NCBI GenBank assembly: GCA_964019415.1
Contig: OZ025881.1
Span: 2,917,780 to 2,981,779, forward strand
Origin: Ianthella basta
Lineage: Eukaryota > Porifera > Demospongiae > Verongiida > Ianthellidae
Length of the DNA stretch: 64,000 nt
Reading direction: 5' to 3'
Part shown: positions 23,301-36,400 of the stretch, piece by piece
Layout of the letters: every line of letters starts with the position of its first letter
Numbering within the stretch: the first letter of the stretch is position 1
Position numbers and translations under genes: made by a program
The notes under the pieces: generated by a model
Database searches by the model: none
The model's input: only the letters and a program-made list of their open reading frames with translations
Told to the model about the DNA's origin: nothing

Positions 23301-26021
23301 TGTAGCATGCATGACAAACATCCCACAGACGCTATTGTGTGTGTGTGTGTGTGTAGGCATGTATGAGTGCACATGGTGGAGTTGGTGTTGTTCACTTGAA
23401 ACTGCTGTTCATGTCCATCCTCCGTTGTACCTAGCAAATGGATAAAACGAATAAAATGCTTAAATACACTCACTTCACATGTACAGTCTTACAGTGCACA
23501 TACCATACAATAACGTATCAACAAAGGTAACAGAATTCACTATCAACTAACCATAAAGGTTACTTGCTATCCCTGCATTGTTGATGAGGAGGTGAAGAGG
23601 CAGTCCCTTTTGTTTGTAGTCTTCAGTGAACCTCTTTACAGACTGTAAAGATGCCAAGTCCAGAGGCATGAACTCCACACTGATGGACTTGTCTGGATCC
23701 TTGTGAGACACCTCCTCAGTTATGCGAGCGATGGCCTGAGGGAGGAGAGCAACAGTGAATGCACAAATTGTAGTCTGTACAGAGGAAGTGTAGCACTGAG
23801 AGTTGCCTAGGCAGTCTTAGTGCTGTGTCTGTTGGCATGCAGAAATGATTTGCTCCTGCAGCAAATCAGTATGATCTCATGTCAGTTAACTGTTTTACTA
23901 ACACTGCTTCATAAGAATCAATGTCAAATCATGGGAGAGGTGGAGCCTAGATGTTATGTGTGGTCTGCTTGGCATGCTGTTCCAGGAGTCAAAAACATTG
24001 AGCAAGGATCGAAGCAATCTATTGTGTATGCTAGCAACTGTGTTAATTAGTATGCATTTTTGGGTCTAACAATAATTCATAGCAATTCTTATTCATTATT
24101 TAATTTCTAAGTGTACCATGCTGTACAAATCTCTACAGTGTTAGCACCATAAGCATGCTGCTAAGAATCAAGGATCAAAATTGACTCATAGCTATAGTTT
24201 TTAACAGCAGTTGATCGACTCTCTTCTCCCACGCCCTCTGCATAAACTTACAAACCTTGCCTTTTCTGCATGCCTCATCGAATACCCACATCACCCTGTC
24301 AACCCACTTCATGATCTGCCAATTAACCTTCCATCATCCCATTCAACAGTTTCTCTTTACTCTCCTCGATCTGCTATAAACGCACACCGTCACAGAATGT
24401 GGTCAACATCTAGCTTCCACTTCACTAATTTTACAAGTCCTACAAAAGCTCTCATCCTACCTAATCCATATATACCACCTGCTAGTTTCAATCTTCCTTT
24501 CTGCATGGTTGGTCCCTCTTGTATAAACTTAAGCACCCTACTCCTTTATCTCTTATGCTCTGTCTCCTCTCACAATGCCTTACATTCAGCATTCATTCCG
24601 AGCCATTTGCTTTGACCCCCCCCCCCCCCCCCAGCTACTTCCCTCCAAACCTCTCTCACTTCCTCCATGCCATTGCCTTCAGTATATAGCTGCTTCACTG
24701 CCAACCCACTCTTGGTCTCTACTTCACAGTTACATTACATTACAGTGCTGTATATACGTATTATTGTGACTTGTGTGGGTGGATCGAAGGGATTTTGAGT
24801 ACTTCATATTGCATAATCCTGCAGCGTGCTTTATGGCTGTTCTGTATGGAAGTTAAAGAACGCTGGTGTGCCATAAAGTACACTAGGAAGAAACGCAGGC
24901 ACTCAAACTCCTTACTTATGCTTTTAAAGGGTTCCTGTCCAGTACAGTCTACTGAGATCGCAAATTTCGAAAGTTCATCTTAATTTCTGCTGAAATGTGA
25001 CCTTGCCGCTCCATACGTGAAAGCCTAGCCTGCTATTCATCCTTTGCTTCTGAAAGGCGGCAACGAGTGCTCTAACAACAGAGGGAGGGTGCTTCACTAG
25101 TCTCTTTTGCGTCTCTTGAACAGGTGATTTCGAGCAGGCATCTTCGCACTAGCTAGCTAGCCAAAGGGACAGCAACAACGGCAGCAAATAGTTGTTCTTC
25201 CTCAATGATAAAAAGAACGACGCGCAGCTTGGACTTGTTCCCTTGAGGCTCATTGAGAGTCTTCCCGCCAGTGAAGGAGCGATTTTGCTCACTGCTGCTA
25301 CAGTTATTCACTTCGCTTTTCCTTCCTTCTGACCAGAATGTGAGGCGAGGGAGGAAGTTTGAATGGGGTCCACCAATCACATTAGAGATGACACTATGGA
25401 ATCAACCAATATAGCTTGCAGATGATGCAATTGGAAAATAGAAGACTGAAAGCCCACCGTTCGCCTGCGCACTTCACAATAAACCACTTAAAGTTAGTTA
25501 GGAGTCCCTTATGGGATTTATGACACTCGAGGTGGGGTCTCGTTGCCTGATTCAGCACGAGGCAAAGCCGAGTGCTGTATCAGCAACTCGACCTCATCTC
25601 TTGTGCCATAAATGCCATAAGGGACTCCAAACCAACTTTAAGTAATACATAGTGCTTACTTCACCTTGATCCCGTACCCTGTGGAGAGTCCAACCCTAGC
25701 TACACAGTAACTGTATGTAGACAGTATACAGTCCACCGAGTGCCCTGACAACTGGTCTCGTAGCTAGCTATGCTATGTGGCTATCCAGACCCAATAGTGC
25801 AGGGGAGGAAGCTGGATGGCTCAGGAAATAGATTGACTTGACCTTAGCTACCACGTACTCACATTTCTGGCCTTCTCCTCACTCCTACACGCAATAACGA
25901 CGTGTGCTCCCAGCACGGCCAGTCCCTTGGCCGTCTCGTATCCAATCCCAGTGTTTCCGCCCGTCACAACGGCCACTCTACCGCTCTGGTCGACCTCGGG
26001 GTAGGACAAACGAGCACCCAT
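20358..26021 (-). CDS. SDR retinol-dehydrogenase-like gene C (8 exons, 370 aa)
   Basis: The most diverged complete member. Exons: 25863-26021, 23552-23735, 23396-23430, 22987-23178, 21750-21824, 20976-21051, 20720-20846, 20358-20622; 1113 nt in phase. TGGNTGIG (20-27), NNAGIASNLYG, catalytic Asn in VNHLGHF, VVILSSAGHDMANPF, and QYCATKLFN, so Y and K are kept although the residues between them change. Exon 6 reads VRTEIHRNYEDMKLFNAM, different from the QVNTEI..GFSD type of A, B, D and E and closer to vertebrate RDH sequences. Exon 7 begins GMSRGS rather than GF.RD. The tail (EREEDPQEPP-like, GGGNKEEEA) differs from the others. It may be the oldest copy. Introns hold a Helitron (22303-22789) and other repeats. 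Confidence 0.85.
22303..22789 (+). mobile_element. Non-autonomous Helitron in intron 4 of gene C
   Basis: Starts TCTTATTATAATAAACG after an A and ends with the palindromic hairpin CCCGCCCGAAGGGCGGG, a 6-base spacer (CATTCA), then GCTAG followed by T. This matches Helitron termini (5' TC, 3' hairpin plus CTRR, A/T target). Inside are two copies of a TTTCGTTGTCCAG phrase. No protein is encoded. About 487 bp. Confidence 0.72.
24776..25288 (-). repeat. Dispersed repeat, reverse copy in intron 1 of gene C
   Basis: The reverse complement of 62470-62960 (E intron 5), with a shorter copy at 37315-37690 (D intron 5). Shared pieces include CTCTTTTGCGTCTCTTGAAC, AGGGACAGCAACAAC and TAGTTGTTCTTCC. No terminal inverted repeats were found. 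The opposite orientation and different host intron show it is mobile rather than part of the gene duplication. Confidence 0.65.
25486..25643. repeat. Foldback MITE-like element in intron 1 of gene C
   Basis: Ends ACTTAAAGTTAGTTAGGAGT and its near complement ACTCCAAACCAACTTTAAGT enclose inner complementary arms (CCCTTATGG / CCATAAGGG, ATTTATG / CATAAAT) and a central GCACGAGGCAAAGCCGAGTGC hairpin split around 25555-25580. Whole length about 158 bp, no coding capacity. Confidence 0.6.
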
Positions 26022-26435
26022 TCTACTTCAACTTCACACACTCCACTGTATTCACCTACTGTGACTCAGCTATCTCAGTGTGTATTAAATGATAACTGAA
26101 GCTAGTTTTGTCTTCGGTCTAGATCTGGTACCATAACCCTACTGGTACACAGCAAAACATATATTTTATGTGTTCGGACACGGACGGAACTGAAGTTCAC
26201 GATACTAACCGCAACTCTTCATTACCATTCGGAACGTTACCGATGGGCCGACAACCGTGCAAGTGTCCCCAGCAAACGCCGGGGGCGCAGACAGGAGGGA
26301 ACTGAAGCGGATCGTATCGTCGCTATAATTATAGGTTGATGTTCATTTCATCTGTCACAATTTCACACGTTTGCCCTTGTCATGTAAGGCTGAGTACAAT
26401 AAAATAACTGATAAGAAAGGAAACTTGTAGCTGGT
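26022..26435. other. Upstream region of gene C
   Basis: Contains a CpG-richer patch (about 26160-26330: GTTCGGACACGGACGG, AAACGCCGGGGGCGCAG) unlike the surrounding AT-rich DNA. It might be the promoter or CpG-rich 5' region of gene C or an inserted fragment. No gene seen. Confidence 0.3.
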
Positions 26436-26990
26436 AGTTACACTTTAGTGGCAACAACGAAACCGATTAAGTAAATATATCTCATTGTTGAAGTTATGTT
26501 TGAAGAATACATCCCCCGCAATTGCAATGTTCTCTCTCTCCACACAACTTGCACCAGCTCCTTCCTGAACTTTGCAGCCTGCCCCATAAGAGAGTACAAA
26601 TGAAACATCGCCCACAATAGCTGATGTTGCCATGGGACTGAACTCATTTGATCTTACATACTTTGGGCATGTCAACGCAGTGTGGCCCAATGGCAGGAAG
26701 GGTGCCACAATTGCAGTGGTTTTGGCTTGAAGTTCACTGCGAAATGTAGCCACCAACGTGCCGTACTGTACCTAAATGGCAAGGGAAAATTAGCGTGATC
26801 CATGTAATGAATTTTTCTTGCAAGACTGTTTTTTGTCACCTCATTCACTGAATGCATACTGTCACCTACCATGCCACAGGGGTCTTGATACTTGACATAA
26901 CTTCCACAGTTCACAACCCAACTTTGTGATGAGCAGTAGAAGGTGTGTCCAGACAAACAAGACTGTTCAAACACAAAGGATGCCAGTGAT
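26436..26990 (-). other. Two coding-like blocks of unknown family
   Basis: Minus-strand open stretches at about 26868-26990 (FEQSCLSGHTFYCSSQSW) and 26440-26771 (ATFRSELQAKTTAIVAP, SPMATSAIVGDVSFVLSYG). The second is preceded by an acceptor-like TTTAG. The Cys/His spacing of the first hints at a zinc-binding part. It neighbours the multicopy relic at 27211 but lies on the other strand; no family is recognised. Confidence 0.25.
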
Positions 26991-27210
26991 GGGTAGTCTC
27001 CAATTTTAGATCTTCACATCCCCAACAAGGATAGTTTTCTGTGGGCAAATCTGTGACAGTGTGCACTTTGATTGCCTGTCAGGCCTATCCCAGAACAGCA
27101 TCTAAATGTGTACAGGCCAGAGTTTCACCAGCAATGTGCAGTCTGCATGGGTATGCATATAGTCTGTACTAAGTTTATTATTCTAGCTTGTTGTTCTTGC
27201 TTGTCTTACT

Positions 27211-28434
27211 AGGAGTCAATGTCAGTATCAGCACATACACTTACATACATTGATGTGGGTGTCCAATGTGACATCGCCTTGCTGTCACTGCTGACTTCAG
27301 ACTCCAAGTCATGGTCAGAGGAAGATGATGAGATCAGCCTACCACATCACCCAACTGATCATGTGGACCACAAATCTGAGTCCTGGGGTGAAGTCACTGA
27401 GGAACCTAAGGAAGCTGAAGAGGACAGTGAGGTAGAAGAGGATGTACTGAACCAAAGTACCAGGTAAGTTCATCATACACATCCTGATGCAGAATGAAGT
27501 CATCACATTGCATTTTACTCCTTTCCATTTAGCAGCAAGTACACTGAAAGGAAAGGTACCTTGAAGGAAGCCAAGGTTTTGGTATTCTTTTCAGCATTGG
27601 TGGAGGTGAAGTGCCTATCACCATGTACCATTGAAACAAAGGTGATAGGTACCTTCCTAGCTGTTAAGCAGCTGTGTATTTCATGTGGCCATGTGATAAA
27701 CTGGAATAGTCAACCACATATAGGTAATGGAGCAGTACCAGCAGGCAATCTCCTCCTATCAGCCTCCGTTTTGTATGCGGAGCATCACCTCTAACAGTGT
27801 GCAGCATCAACTCCTGGTGGAGACAGTGACATGATGAAAGAAAAGTGGCTTTCAGTGGTCAACCACATCAGGAATAGACACACTCGCCATGGACATCCAT
27901 TTCCTAGGTGCCTCCATGACAAGTATAAGAGAAAAAAGAGGTGAAGCTGTCAAGTGGATGAAACCAGGTACAATTTCATTCAGAAATATATACTTCATTA
28001 CATACATCATTGCAATCAATGCTGTGAACATATTATTATTGTCACTAATTTTGCAGGTAAAACAGCGTACGAAGAAGTGTATGCATCCTCACTGCAAAGA
28101 CATTGATAGCTGATGCTAGTAAGCTATCAGCACTCTACCAGACAAGCAGTGTCGAGGCAAACCACAGTGTTGTAATCCATTTAGCGCTGAAGTTGCTTGT
28201 ATTTAGTTATGAGGGGATGGGTGGCAGGTAAGGAATTTTGCACAGTGCATGCATTCATTAACCCTTGGTGCATTAATGCATGATATTCTTCGTTATAACA
28301 GGTTACCCTTATCAGCTTTGCATTTTAATGAAAACTCCCTATTTGAAGAAATTGTTCATGTTTGTCTGATTGAGAGGTTAACTGAGTCTGGGGCCCCTTA
28401 CATTCCTCCATCACTAAGCAGCAATTCTGAATGA
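27211..28434 (+). pseudogene. Decayed spliced gene of a multicopy transposon-like family
   Basis: Four exons are readable: 27211-27463 (ATG 27219), 27533-27967, 28057-28227, 28302-28434, each with good GT/AG borders. Landmarks: VGVQCDIALL and an acidic stretch (SEEDDEI...EAEEDSEVEED), CISCGHVINWNSQPHIG, PAGNLLLSASVLY, then CAASTPGGDSDMMKEKWLS, WMKP, SKLSALYQTSSVEANHS, ALHFNENS. From memory these belong in this order to a widespread, highly repeated family of uncharacterised metazoan proteins, probably a DNA-transposon product. About 200 residues expected between SASVLY and CAASTP are missing, a stop follows SASVLYAEHHL, and the frame changes near 28078, so it is inactive. It converges with the P2X7-C-like relic. 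Confidence 0.55.
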
Positions 28435-28542
28435 CCTTCCAAAGTGGAAGCGATCAAGGAGCAGCGCACACGATTCAACTCATAATAAACTAGCCAAGCA
28501 ATAACATAAATTTAACTGCAATACAATACAAACTACATTATT

Positions 28543-29290
28543 TTATAGTTTGAACCCTGCATAACTGTTAGATGTGAAACGTGGAAACATTGACCTAATC
28601 TTACTTACTGCACATGATGGTAACACTAATCGGACTTCACGGCCAAGATATCTCCAGCACCATCTTACCAACTGTCGATATGCAATGTACCAAAGGGCTC
28701 TGAGCATAGAATTTGAAGACATGGAATAAGCGATACAGGTACATTAAGCAAGTATTTCGTGATAACCATATAGAAAGATTCGCTAACTTGTGTTCAGGAC
28801 CATTTGTGGCACTTCTTCCATATTCCTGGTGAGCTTGGTATGCTGCTATCTGCAGCACCCATTGGTCTAAGCAGACTGGCTGGAAACCTCCATGCTCAGT
28901 AATACAGTTGATGTCACCTTCCCACTCCATCGGTTTGCTCTCCATCTCCCTACAACAGATGCTTTCTCTCTCCATAGGCATGGCTTAACATTCGCCACAA
29001 GCGCACCTGTATGTGAAGCCATTTCAGCTCTAAACGTACTTTAATCGATAAAGACACCGTTAGCTAAGTGCGTACCTGCTGGTATTGCTCAATCTCCAGT
29101 CTGCATCGTCGCTGTCCTCGTTTGAGCTGCTTTCCGTCGCCGCGGACTCGATGAGGCCTACCGGTTCGTACTGGTACGGCTGCAAGCCAAGCGGGTCCGG
29201 GCTTCCGTCTTCGCTATCCTCGTCACTATATACGCGTCGTCCGCGCCTTCCGAGCTGCTTAAATCGCGTTCGTCATATGACGAATCGCTA
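28543..29290 (-). pseudogene. P2X7 intracellular (C-terminal) domain-like gene, decayed
   Basis: Three exons: 29076 to about 29290, 28788-29006 and 28543-28699, with GT/AG borders and matching phases. Exon 1 is acidic/serine-rich (DSSYDERDLSSSEGADDA, then LGLQPYQYEPVGL). Exon 2 gives CACGEC, RESICCREM, CITEHGGFQPVCLDQWVLQ; exon 3 gives YRQLVRWCWRYLGREVRLVL and PSCAVSKIR before a TAA. These cysteine-rich blocks are the hallmark of the domain at the C terminus of vertebrate P2X7 receptors, which also occurs as free-standing multicopy proteins in invertebrates. A stop after GEC and a frame change within exon 1 (TATATA run near 29230) mark it as probably non-functional. No channel part is present. 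Confidence 0.62.
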
Positions 29291-29689
29291 AAAGACAGGC
29301 TGACAAGGGAACCTCCTTAACCCTATGCTTATACATTGTATGGTGAACCTAAACAGATGATGGCATACTTACCTGTATCTACACACCGCAGCAGATCTAG
29401 CCTAGCTGCTCATGCTCAGAGGGCACGGTGCCTTGTGCTCGTGATCTCATCGACGGCTGTTGACTCTACAGCTGCCGCCTTAAAGTTTTCAGCCGTTACG
29501 GGTAAGTCTGTGATCGATGTCACTGTGCGAAAGGTCAGACAAATTGGTGACTGAGGATCCTCATCATCATCATTTTATTTTACTACAGGAGGATCCTGAG
29601 ATGTTCCCGCTAGCTACATGTTTTGAATGGTACAGAACCCTCCTTGCAATATGAAGTTATATAATCATGGCACTGTACCCTCAATCCTT

Positions 29690-30440
29690 GAAAGGTACCA
29701 CTAGTCATTTGGCATAGGGCTATATGCATTATATATGGTGTGTCACAGATCTCTCCCTGCATTCTGCTACTGACTGTGGTATGAGAAAGAAAACGACACC
29801 CTATCCTCTCTTACATCCAACCATCTACTAGCCATGTGCACTCCTCACACAACTATATGAAATAATCCTGGGCCAGTGTATAGTGTGTACCCTTATAAAC
29901 TATGTATTCAGAAGCTGGGAGAACACTGATCTTACAAAAGGTGTAGATCTTTGTTAGCTGAATTTGTGAATCTGAGTGAAGTAACCAAAGCTCAAGGAAT
30001 ACACCTAGTCCTGGTATATATATAATGATAACCTGCATAAGCTACATATGTGGAGGGATTAGACTGCATGGATATGAGTTTGGAGCATGCCTTCATGCAT
30101 TTAGTATCTGTTATATATTAACTCAGGCGCTCCACTGCTATAAAAATTATATATCCTGCATTTTAATGGTTAATCGACACTAATTAATTAATGCATTAAT
30201 TACCACATCCATGCATGTATACATAATTATGTATTTATAATTATTCTTGTATTGATCACATGTAGATGGCTTGAACAATCATACATGAATAAAAATGGAT
30301 ATGAATACATTCAAGCCAATAAACTTGCATTGCCATGGACAGATTCTTATGTATGTACATAGAAACTATAACTTTTTGTACATACGTAGCTAGTGCCTCT
30401 GTTTGCATCAACATTTACAGTTACTATGAATATATGAGAG
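29690..30440. repeat. 3'-flank repeat of the gene array (D copy)
   Basis: Matches 7740-8150 plus 9115-9300, 43757-44340, 55190-55430 and 56941-57610. It ends at the stop codon of each dehydrogenase gene and travels with the duplicated genes. No ORF. Confidence 0.7.
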
Positions 30441-30448
30441 GATTGTGG

Positions 30449-33400
30449 CTAATCTTCTTTCTCAGTCTGCTCAGTCTCCGTAGTTGGTTGCACTGAGCTT
30501 GCCTGTCCTTCACCACTATTGTCATCTCCGGTAGTTCCTTCTTGTTTCGGCTCTTCAACACTCTTTGGTGGCTCTTGCAACTCCTCTCCTGTGCCACTGG
30601 CAGTGGCCTCTCCTGTCTGCTGTTCTGTCTCACTAGGTCCATACTCCCTCCAAATGTCAGGTGAGAGGTAGTCCTTGAGCAGGTTACAGCTGATCTCCCA
30701 CAGCTGCTCCTGGTGAACCAGGTTCCTGTGTCATGCACGGATGAGACAGATAAGAATGCAGATATGTATGTACAATAATATTTATACAATGCAAGTTATA
30801 TATATTATATATATACTAGACAATTGTGTAACATTGTGGGGGCAAGCGGGAGTATGCAGGGGAGTGTTGAGAAATAATGGCTGAGGCAGTGTATGTGTCC
30901 TGCCTTTAAATGCGAAATCAGACAGGATGGATGTACAGCTGGTATGCAGCAGGATTGGAATTATGCTTAGCCTTTGACTGGGGTGTAGCTAGGAAACTTG
31001 CCTACTTGGCACTGTAATGAGCAATTGCTAGCTTGAATGCCCAGAGGAGACTACCTGGCCTGTGTGGTCCTTGTAGAGCCAACTGGTCCAGTACACCCTC
31101 ACTCATGATCCTGACAGGCACGCTGTCCAGTGGAATCGTAGTAGGCAAAAAGCTTAAAGCCAGCGGCATTGCAGACTGCTGCAGCTGACTAGGCTTACGC
31201 CGAGAGACAGCATGCATGCAATTGCACAATACGGATAGTATTGTGCAATGCAGCTATGAACACGACGTACCAAAAACTATTGCACAATGCAACGTATGTA
31301 CCATATATGGTCTGGACACGACGTACCAAATCTTTCAGTTCACAGCACCCAGAAGAGAGGGGCAAGCGAAGGTGGGGGGTAAGAATATTGCAATACAAAG
31401 GGCTGTAGTGCAAACATACATACTTTACATAACAAAACTGATTCCAGTTTCTAGTTTTAGTTGTGAATCAAGATGAAGCGTATACCAACACTAGTGCCTT
31501 TAATACGATGGACAAATGAAAACCACTTTGCACACTAATTGTAAATACACCTGTTTCTAATAGGTGTTCAAGCCCTTAACTTTCATTGCTATTGCCACAG
31601 CACACATGCATGCACATTTCACTGCAGTAGCCTACTGCTGAGCTAGGTGTTGATATGTAGGTGGGTAATGCATATATATGTCTCTGGCTCTCTTTTATTT
31701 TAGTTTGATGACTGCATGAGGGAGATGATTTAGAGTTGTCACCAGTAAAGCTCCACTCCCCACTTTGCCCCAGCCTCAACAAGACACTAATACTAGTACA
31801 GCATGCTGGTAGACCCAACAGCAGTGATTAACTATCTTCACTGCACAGGACAGCTACACAACAATGGTAGATGACCACTATACTATTAAGCATTGCTTAC
31901 ATTGCAGCAGTTGAGGTGAGCTTTGGTTTGCAGTCACTGTAGTATACAAACTCCTCTGGCTTGTTCAGTTCTGGGTTAACTGCAGCATTCAATGTGGTGG
32001 CAGCCCCTTTAACAGAGTCTCTTGTAAACCCTGTAAAAGAGTCCAGCAAAAGTAACAAAGAAATTGCATACATGTTACACTTAGTTTCACTCTAGTCAGA
32101 ATTTCACACTTGTCAATTTCAAACATGAAACTCTGGCTAGTGTGAAAGTGTAATATGGATACCCTACCTAGCCACTCAAGCATCTACAACATACGTAATT
32201 GCATACATCTCTATATATACAACACGAATGCACAGCACACATCGTAGGTATCGGCTATGGACCTCCCTACCGTACTATATAATATGTTATACTGTACAGT
32301 TAGTGCGCAACAGGAACGAACCTTCACCAGTATAATTGAGTGCTTGAGATAATGCCATTTGCATTCTGTAAGTGCCTATATTACGTTACAGGTTATGTGG
32401 AGCAAAAATGGTACCATTTGCATTCATCAGACGTCTAGCTCACATCAGAATATGCATAAGGCTGCACAACTGTGAGCCTTTTGGCAAGCAGTTGACAATG
32501 AGATGAGAGGAAAATGAAATTCAAAATAAAGCACAGTCAGGACTATGAGAACGCTAAACACCCCCCCTGCAACCGATTCAAGCCTGAATCCAAGCGAGAG
32601 CTGTACAGCACGCAGTTTCAGGCTAAGAGGCAAAGGCCAGACGAGTCATAGGCTGATTTTGCTGACGGCCTGAAGCTCCTAGCTGATAGGGTGTTCCCTG
32701 AGCTCCAGAAACAGGCCCGAAAGTAGCTTTCGTTAGACCACTTCCTGGGGGAGGTGACCAAGCAGCAGGTGGTTTGTGCAGTGCACCAGCGAAGGCCAAA
32801 AACACTGGACGATGCAGTAGCACACACCCTAGAACTGGAATTGTACCTGAAAAGGAAATCAGCTGTAGTTCCATGCAGGAGTCAGGGAGGAGAAAGCTGA
32901 AGTGGCAGTCTCTGGTGGAGCGTATGGACCACCTGGAAGCTAGTACCATTCGCCAAGGTACCAACAAGGAGCCTAACAAGAAGCAGACAGCCAAGCTGCG
33001 AGGCCCAATTATTGTATGTTACAAGTGTGGACAAGAAGGACATTTTGCTAGAGGGTGCGCTGCAGGCCCACCGGGAAACTAGATGCCCTCAGCGCTGCAG
33101 AACAGGCAGCTGAGGGCGATTCCAAGATGTTCCAAAATCAAGGTCAGTGCACTGCCAGTCTGCTAGCTGTAAACCCTGTTTGTGCATACCATGTTGTAGG
33201 CTCGATGTATGGAGTAGAAGTGTGTTTTATGTTGGATACGGGGGCAGCTGTAAGTCTTCTTCGGAAGGACATGTGGGATGACACTGGTGGGCATGCAGGG
33301 CACCAACTGAGTCCTTGAACTGGGCTGAAGTTAGTGGGGGTCGAGGGTACTCCCCTAGAGGTGCATGGAGTAGCCACCATGGAAATAGCATTGGCAGGCA

Positions 33401-36400
33401 AATACTTTCAAGTTGACTTTGTTGTGGTTGCATTACTGAGGACCCAATCCATCCTGGGTCTGGACTTTATGGAGGGCAACCAGTGTGTAGTCAATGCTGG
33501 CCAGAAAACTCTTCACCTCAGAGGCCTTGGAGTGCCAATACAAACCGTGACCAGGATGTCATTCATTCGGCATTTCCGCCACTACCTCCTGAGTTGCACC
33601 CTTTAACTGAGGACAGACCATGGATCACTCACATGGTTGCAGAATGTTAAAGAACCAGAAGGTCAGCTGGCCAGGTGGTTGTAGGAACTATAGGAGTTCA
33701 ATTTTGTTATTATACACCGTCGAGGGTGCAGTCATGAATGCCTTGTGGACAGTGTGGATGCTCTCACGGAGATCTTGACGAGGAGCTCAATAGCTTGGTC
33801 TGCATGATTACGGAGAGTCCTAGAGAGCCAGCCACAGAGTCCATGCATTCAAGATATCCACCAGTTGCAGCATGATGATGAAGCAGTGGGACCTGTCCTG
33901 AAGGCAAGAGAGGCAGGTAGGAAACTCAGTCCAGATGAGATTGCAGGAAAAGGGTGAGAAATGAGCTACCTTGTGCAGCTGTTGGACCAGCTCATTGTCA
34001 GAAATGGGGTGCTGTATAAAGAGCACGAGGATGAGCGTGGCTCTGGCAGTCACCTCCACCTAGTAGTTCTAAGGCAGAATCAAGAGGAGATCCTCCAAGA
34101 CATACATGGTGGAGCAGTAAAAAGACATCTGGGAGAGAATAAGTCTCTGAGCCGACTAAAGGAGAGGTTCTATTGGCTGGTGCAGTCCAAAGAAGAGGTG
34201 GTGCCAGAATTGTCCTAGTTGTGCCAGGGGGAAGACTACAGCTCCAAAGAAAAGGGCCCCTTTGCAGAATGTGAAAGCTAGTTACCCTATGCAGAGGGTA
34301 GCGGTGGACACAGTTGGACCATTCCCCCAAACTGTGTAACTCCTATGTGTTAGTTGCAGCAGATTACTTTACACGTTGGGTAGAAGCGTATGCAATCCCC
34401 AACCAAGAGGCAGTTATAGTGGCATCCAAGCTGGTGGATGAAATGTTTTGCCATTTTTAAATCCCAGAGCAGCTGCGTTCTGACCAGGGGCGCCAGGTCG
34501 AGTCATTGTTAATGCAAGAAGTGAGCCGTATCCTCCAGATACACAAGACGCACACTACCCCATACCATCCACAGTCCGATAGATTGGTAGAGCAGTTCAA
34601 CAGAACCCTAAATGACATGTTGGCCACTAGGGTTCATGAGCACCCGAAGGAGTGGGAGTGTCAGTTGAGGAAAGTCTGCATGGCATACAACACAAGTGTA
34701 CATTCCTCCACAGGGTTCACCCCATTCTTCCTCATGTTTTGTCAGTAAGCAAAGCTGCCCATTGACATTGTCTATGGCAACCCATCCCCTAGCAGTGACT
34801 CCATTGGACAGTATGCATCTAACCTCAAGAAGTCACTCGAAGAAGCATATAGGAAAGTTCGAGTCACAACCAATACTGTTGCGGAGAGACAAAAAGAGTT
34901 GTACAACAGGAAGGCACACAGAGGAATGCTGGAAGTTGGGGACTTGGCGTGGCTCCACAACCCTGCAGTGCCTCAAAGCCAATCCAAGAAGCTACACTGC
35001 CATGGACAGGACCATTCACTGTCATGCAACGGCTTTCGGATGCAGTGTACCGGATTCAGGACACTCGGCCCAGGAGGCGTTGTACTCGGGTAGTTCTTCA
35101 CTTTAAGTTATGCCCTCCTAGTATGAAGGAAGTGATGGTGCTCTCAATCAACCTTCCCTCACAGGGCCAGCTTCAAGGGTGATCAATTTGCCACACCCTG
35201 CAAGTACCCACCTAAATGTGACCATTGAAGACTCTGATGCTGAAGACATTGACCCTCCACTAGCCTCTTCAGATTCAAGTGCTGAAGAAAGAGATGACGG
35301 CAACTCTCGCGCCGAACCTGAAGTGCCCGCTGCTGTGGAACCAGCTGTGCAACGGTAACCCTTGAGACAGCGGCGAGCCTGACTGACTTACTACCTACAG
35401 TCCGGGACGTGCTCTCTGAAGGAGGGGGGCAGTGTAATGGACTGACTCTGTATGTTTACTGCGTTAAGTGTTACTTTCTGATTCCCAACTAGCCTGAACC
35501 GGTCAGATTCACATGTGTTGTGTTCCCCAATGTGTGTCAGTGACCCTGTACTGAGTTTCCATTGAATACTTTGTGACTGCTGTGTCGGTGACCATTGGCA
35601 TTCGAACGAGCTCCCATGGACCCCCATTACATTTATAAGATACCAATGCAAAAAGGTTCCTTGGAAGAATTGGCTTGAGTTTCAAGCAAAAAGACTGACA
35701 TTGTACATGATGGGAAACTACCTTCGTGGAGTTCATTGAGACAGTGGAACAGCGTAGCACACTTCAGAAATCATGGTGCTGAAGTGAGCAATTGGCAAGT
35801 AGTTCAAGTTCAGGGGCACCTGGCGCCCCACGTTTTTTTTTAACTCGAAATACTTGTTCTCACACAGTTGTGAACAGATGGCAACCAACTTGTCCAGCAC
35901 TACAATGCCTGGCCATAGTGTGCTCTAAAATGTTGACATTTTCTGGCATCCTACAGTCGAGTAGGAGGCGGTGAACAAGTTTCAGAAAAACTTGCCTGCC
36001 GACCCTTCCCACATCCAGCAACCCGCCCTTGGCAAGCCCTGAGCTTCCTGATTGGCTTACATGCATAGTCGGGAATGGAATACAGCCGAGGAGTGTCTAC
36101 TTTTTGTGGCACATCCCCATGGCAACATACATATAAGCCTCCACCTCCAAGATGGGTATCAAGTGCTTTGCACCAAAACGTCTTTGCACTGCTCAGAATT
36201 AACCTGTGTATGCTAACATGAGGCTCTTCTTCACACTGTACAACAATGGCTGAGGTTATCGGGGAAGTTTGGTAGCGATACAGCAGCTGCCGTCAGAGGA
36301 GTGTGATGCAAAATCATGCTAAAACCTTTCCTCCAGTACAGAGGGAAAGTTTTAACAGTAGCCTATTTCCAAAAGCCTCTCACCTGCTGGCATTCTAAGG

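Noticed and set aside
24211-24615. 134-codon frame rich in Pro, Ser and Leu
   Set aside because: Arises from a pyrimidine-rich stretch beside a poly-C run; no family resemblance and no splice context.
30424-30789. Serine/arginine-rich frame ([17 protein letters not shown]) that recurs at 9300, 55464 and 57546
   Set aside because: Shadow of the last dehydrogenase exon in another frame; it recurs only because the exon does.
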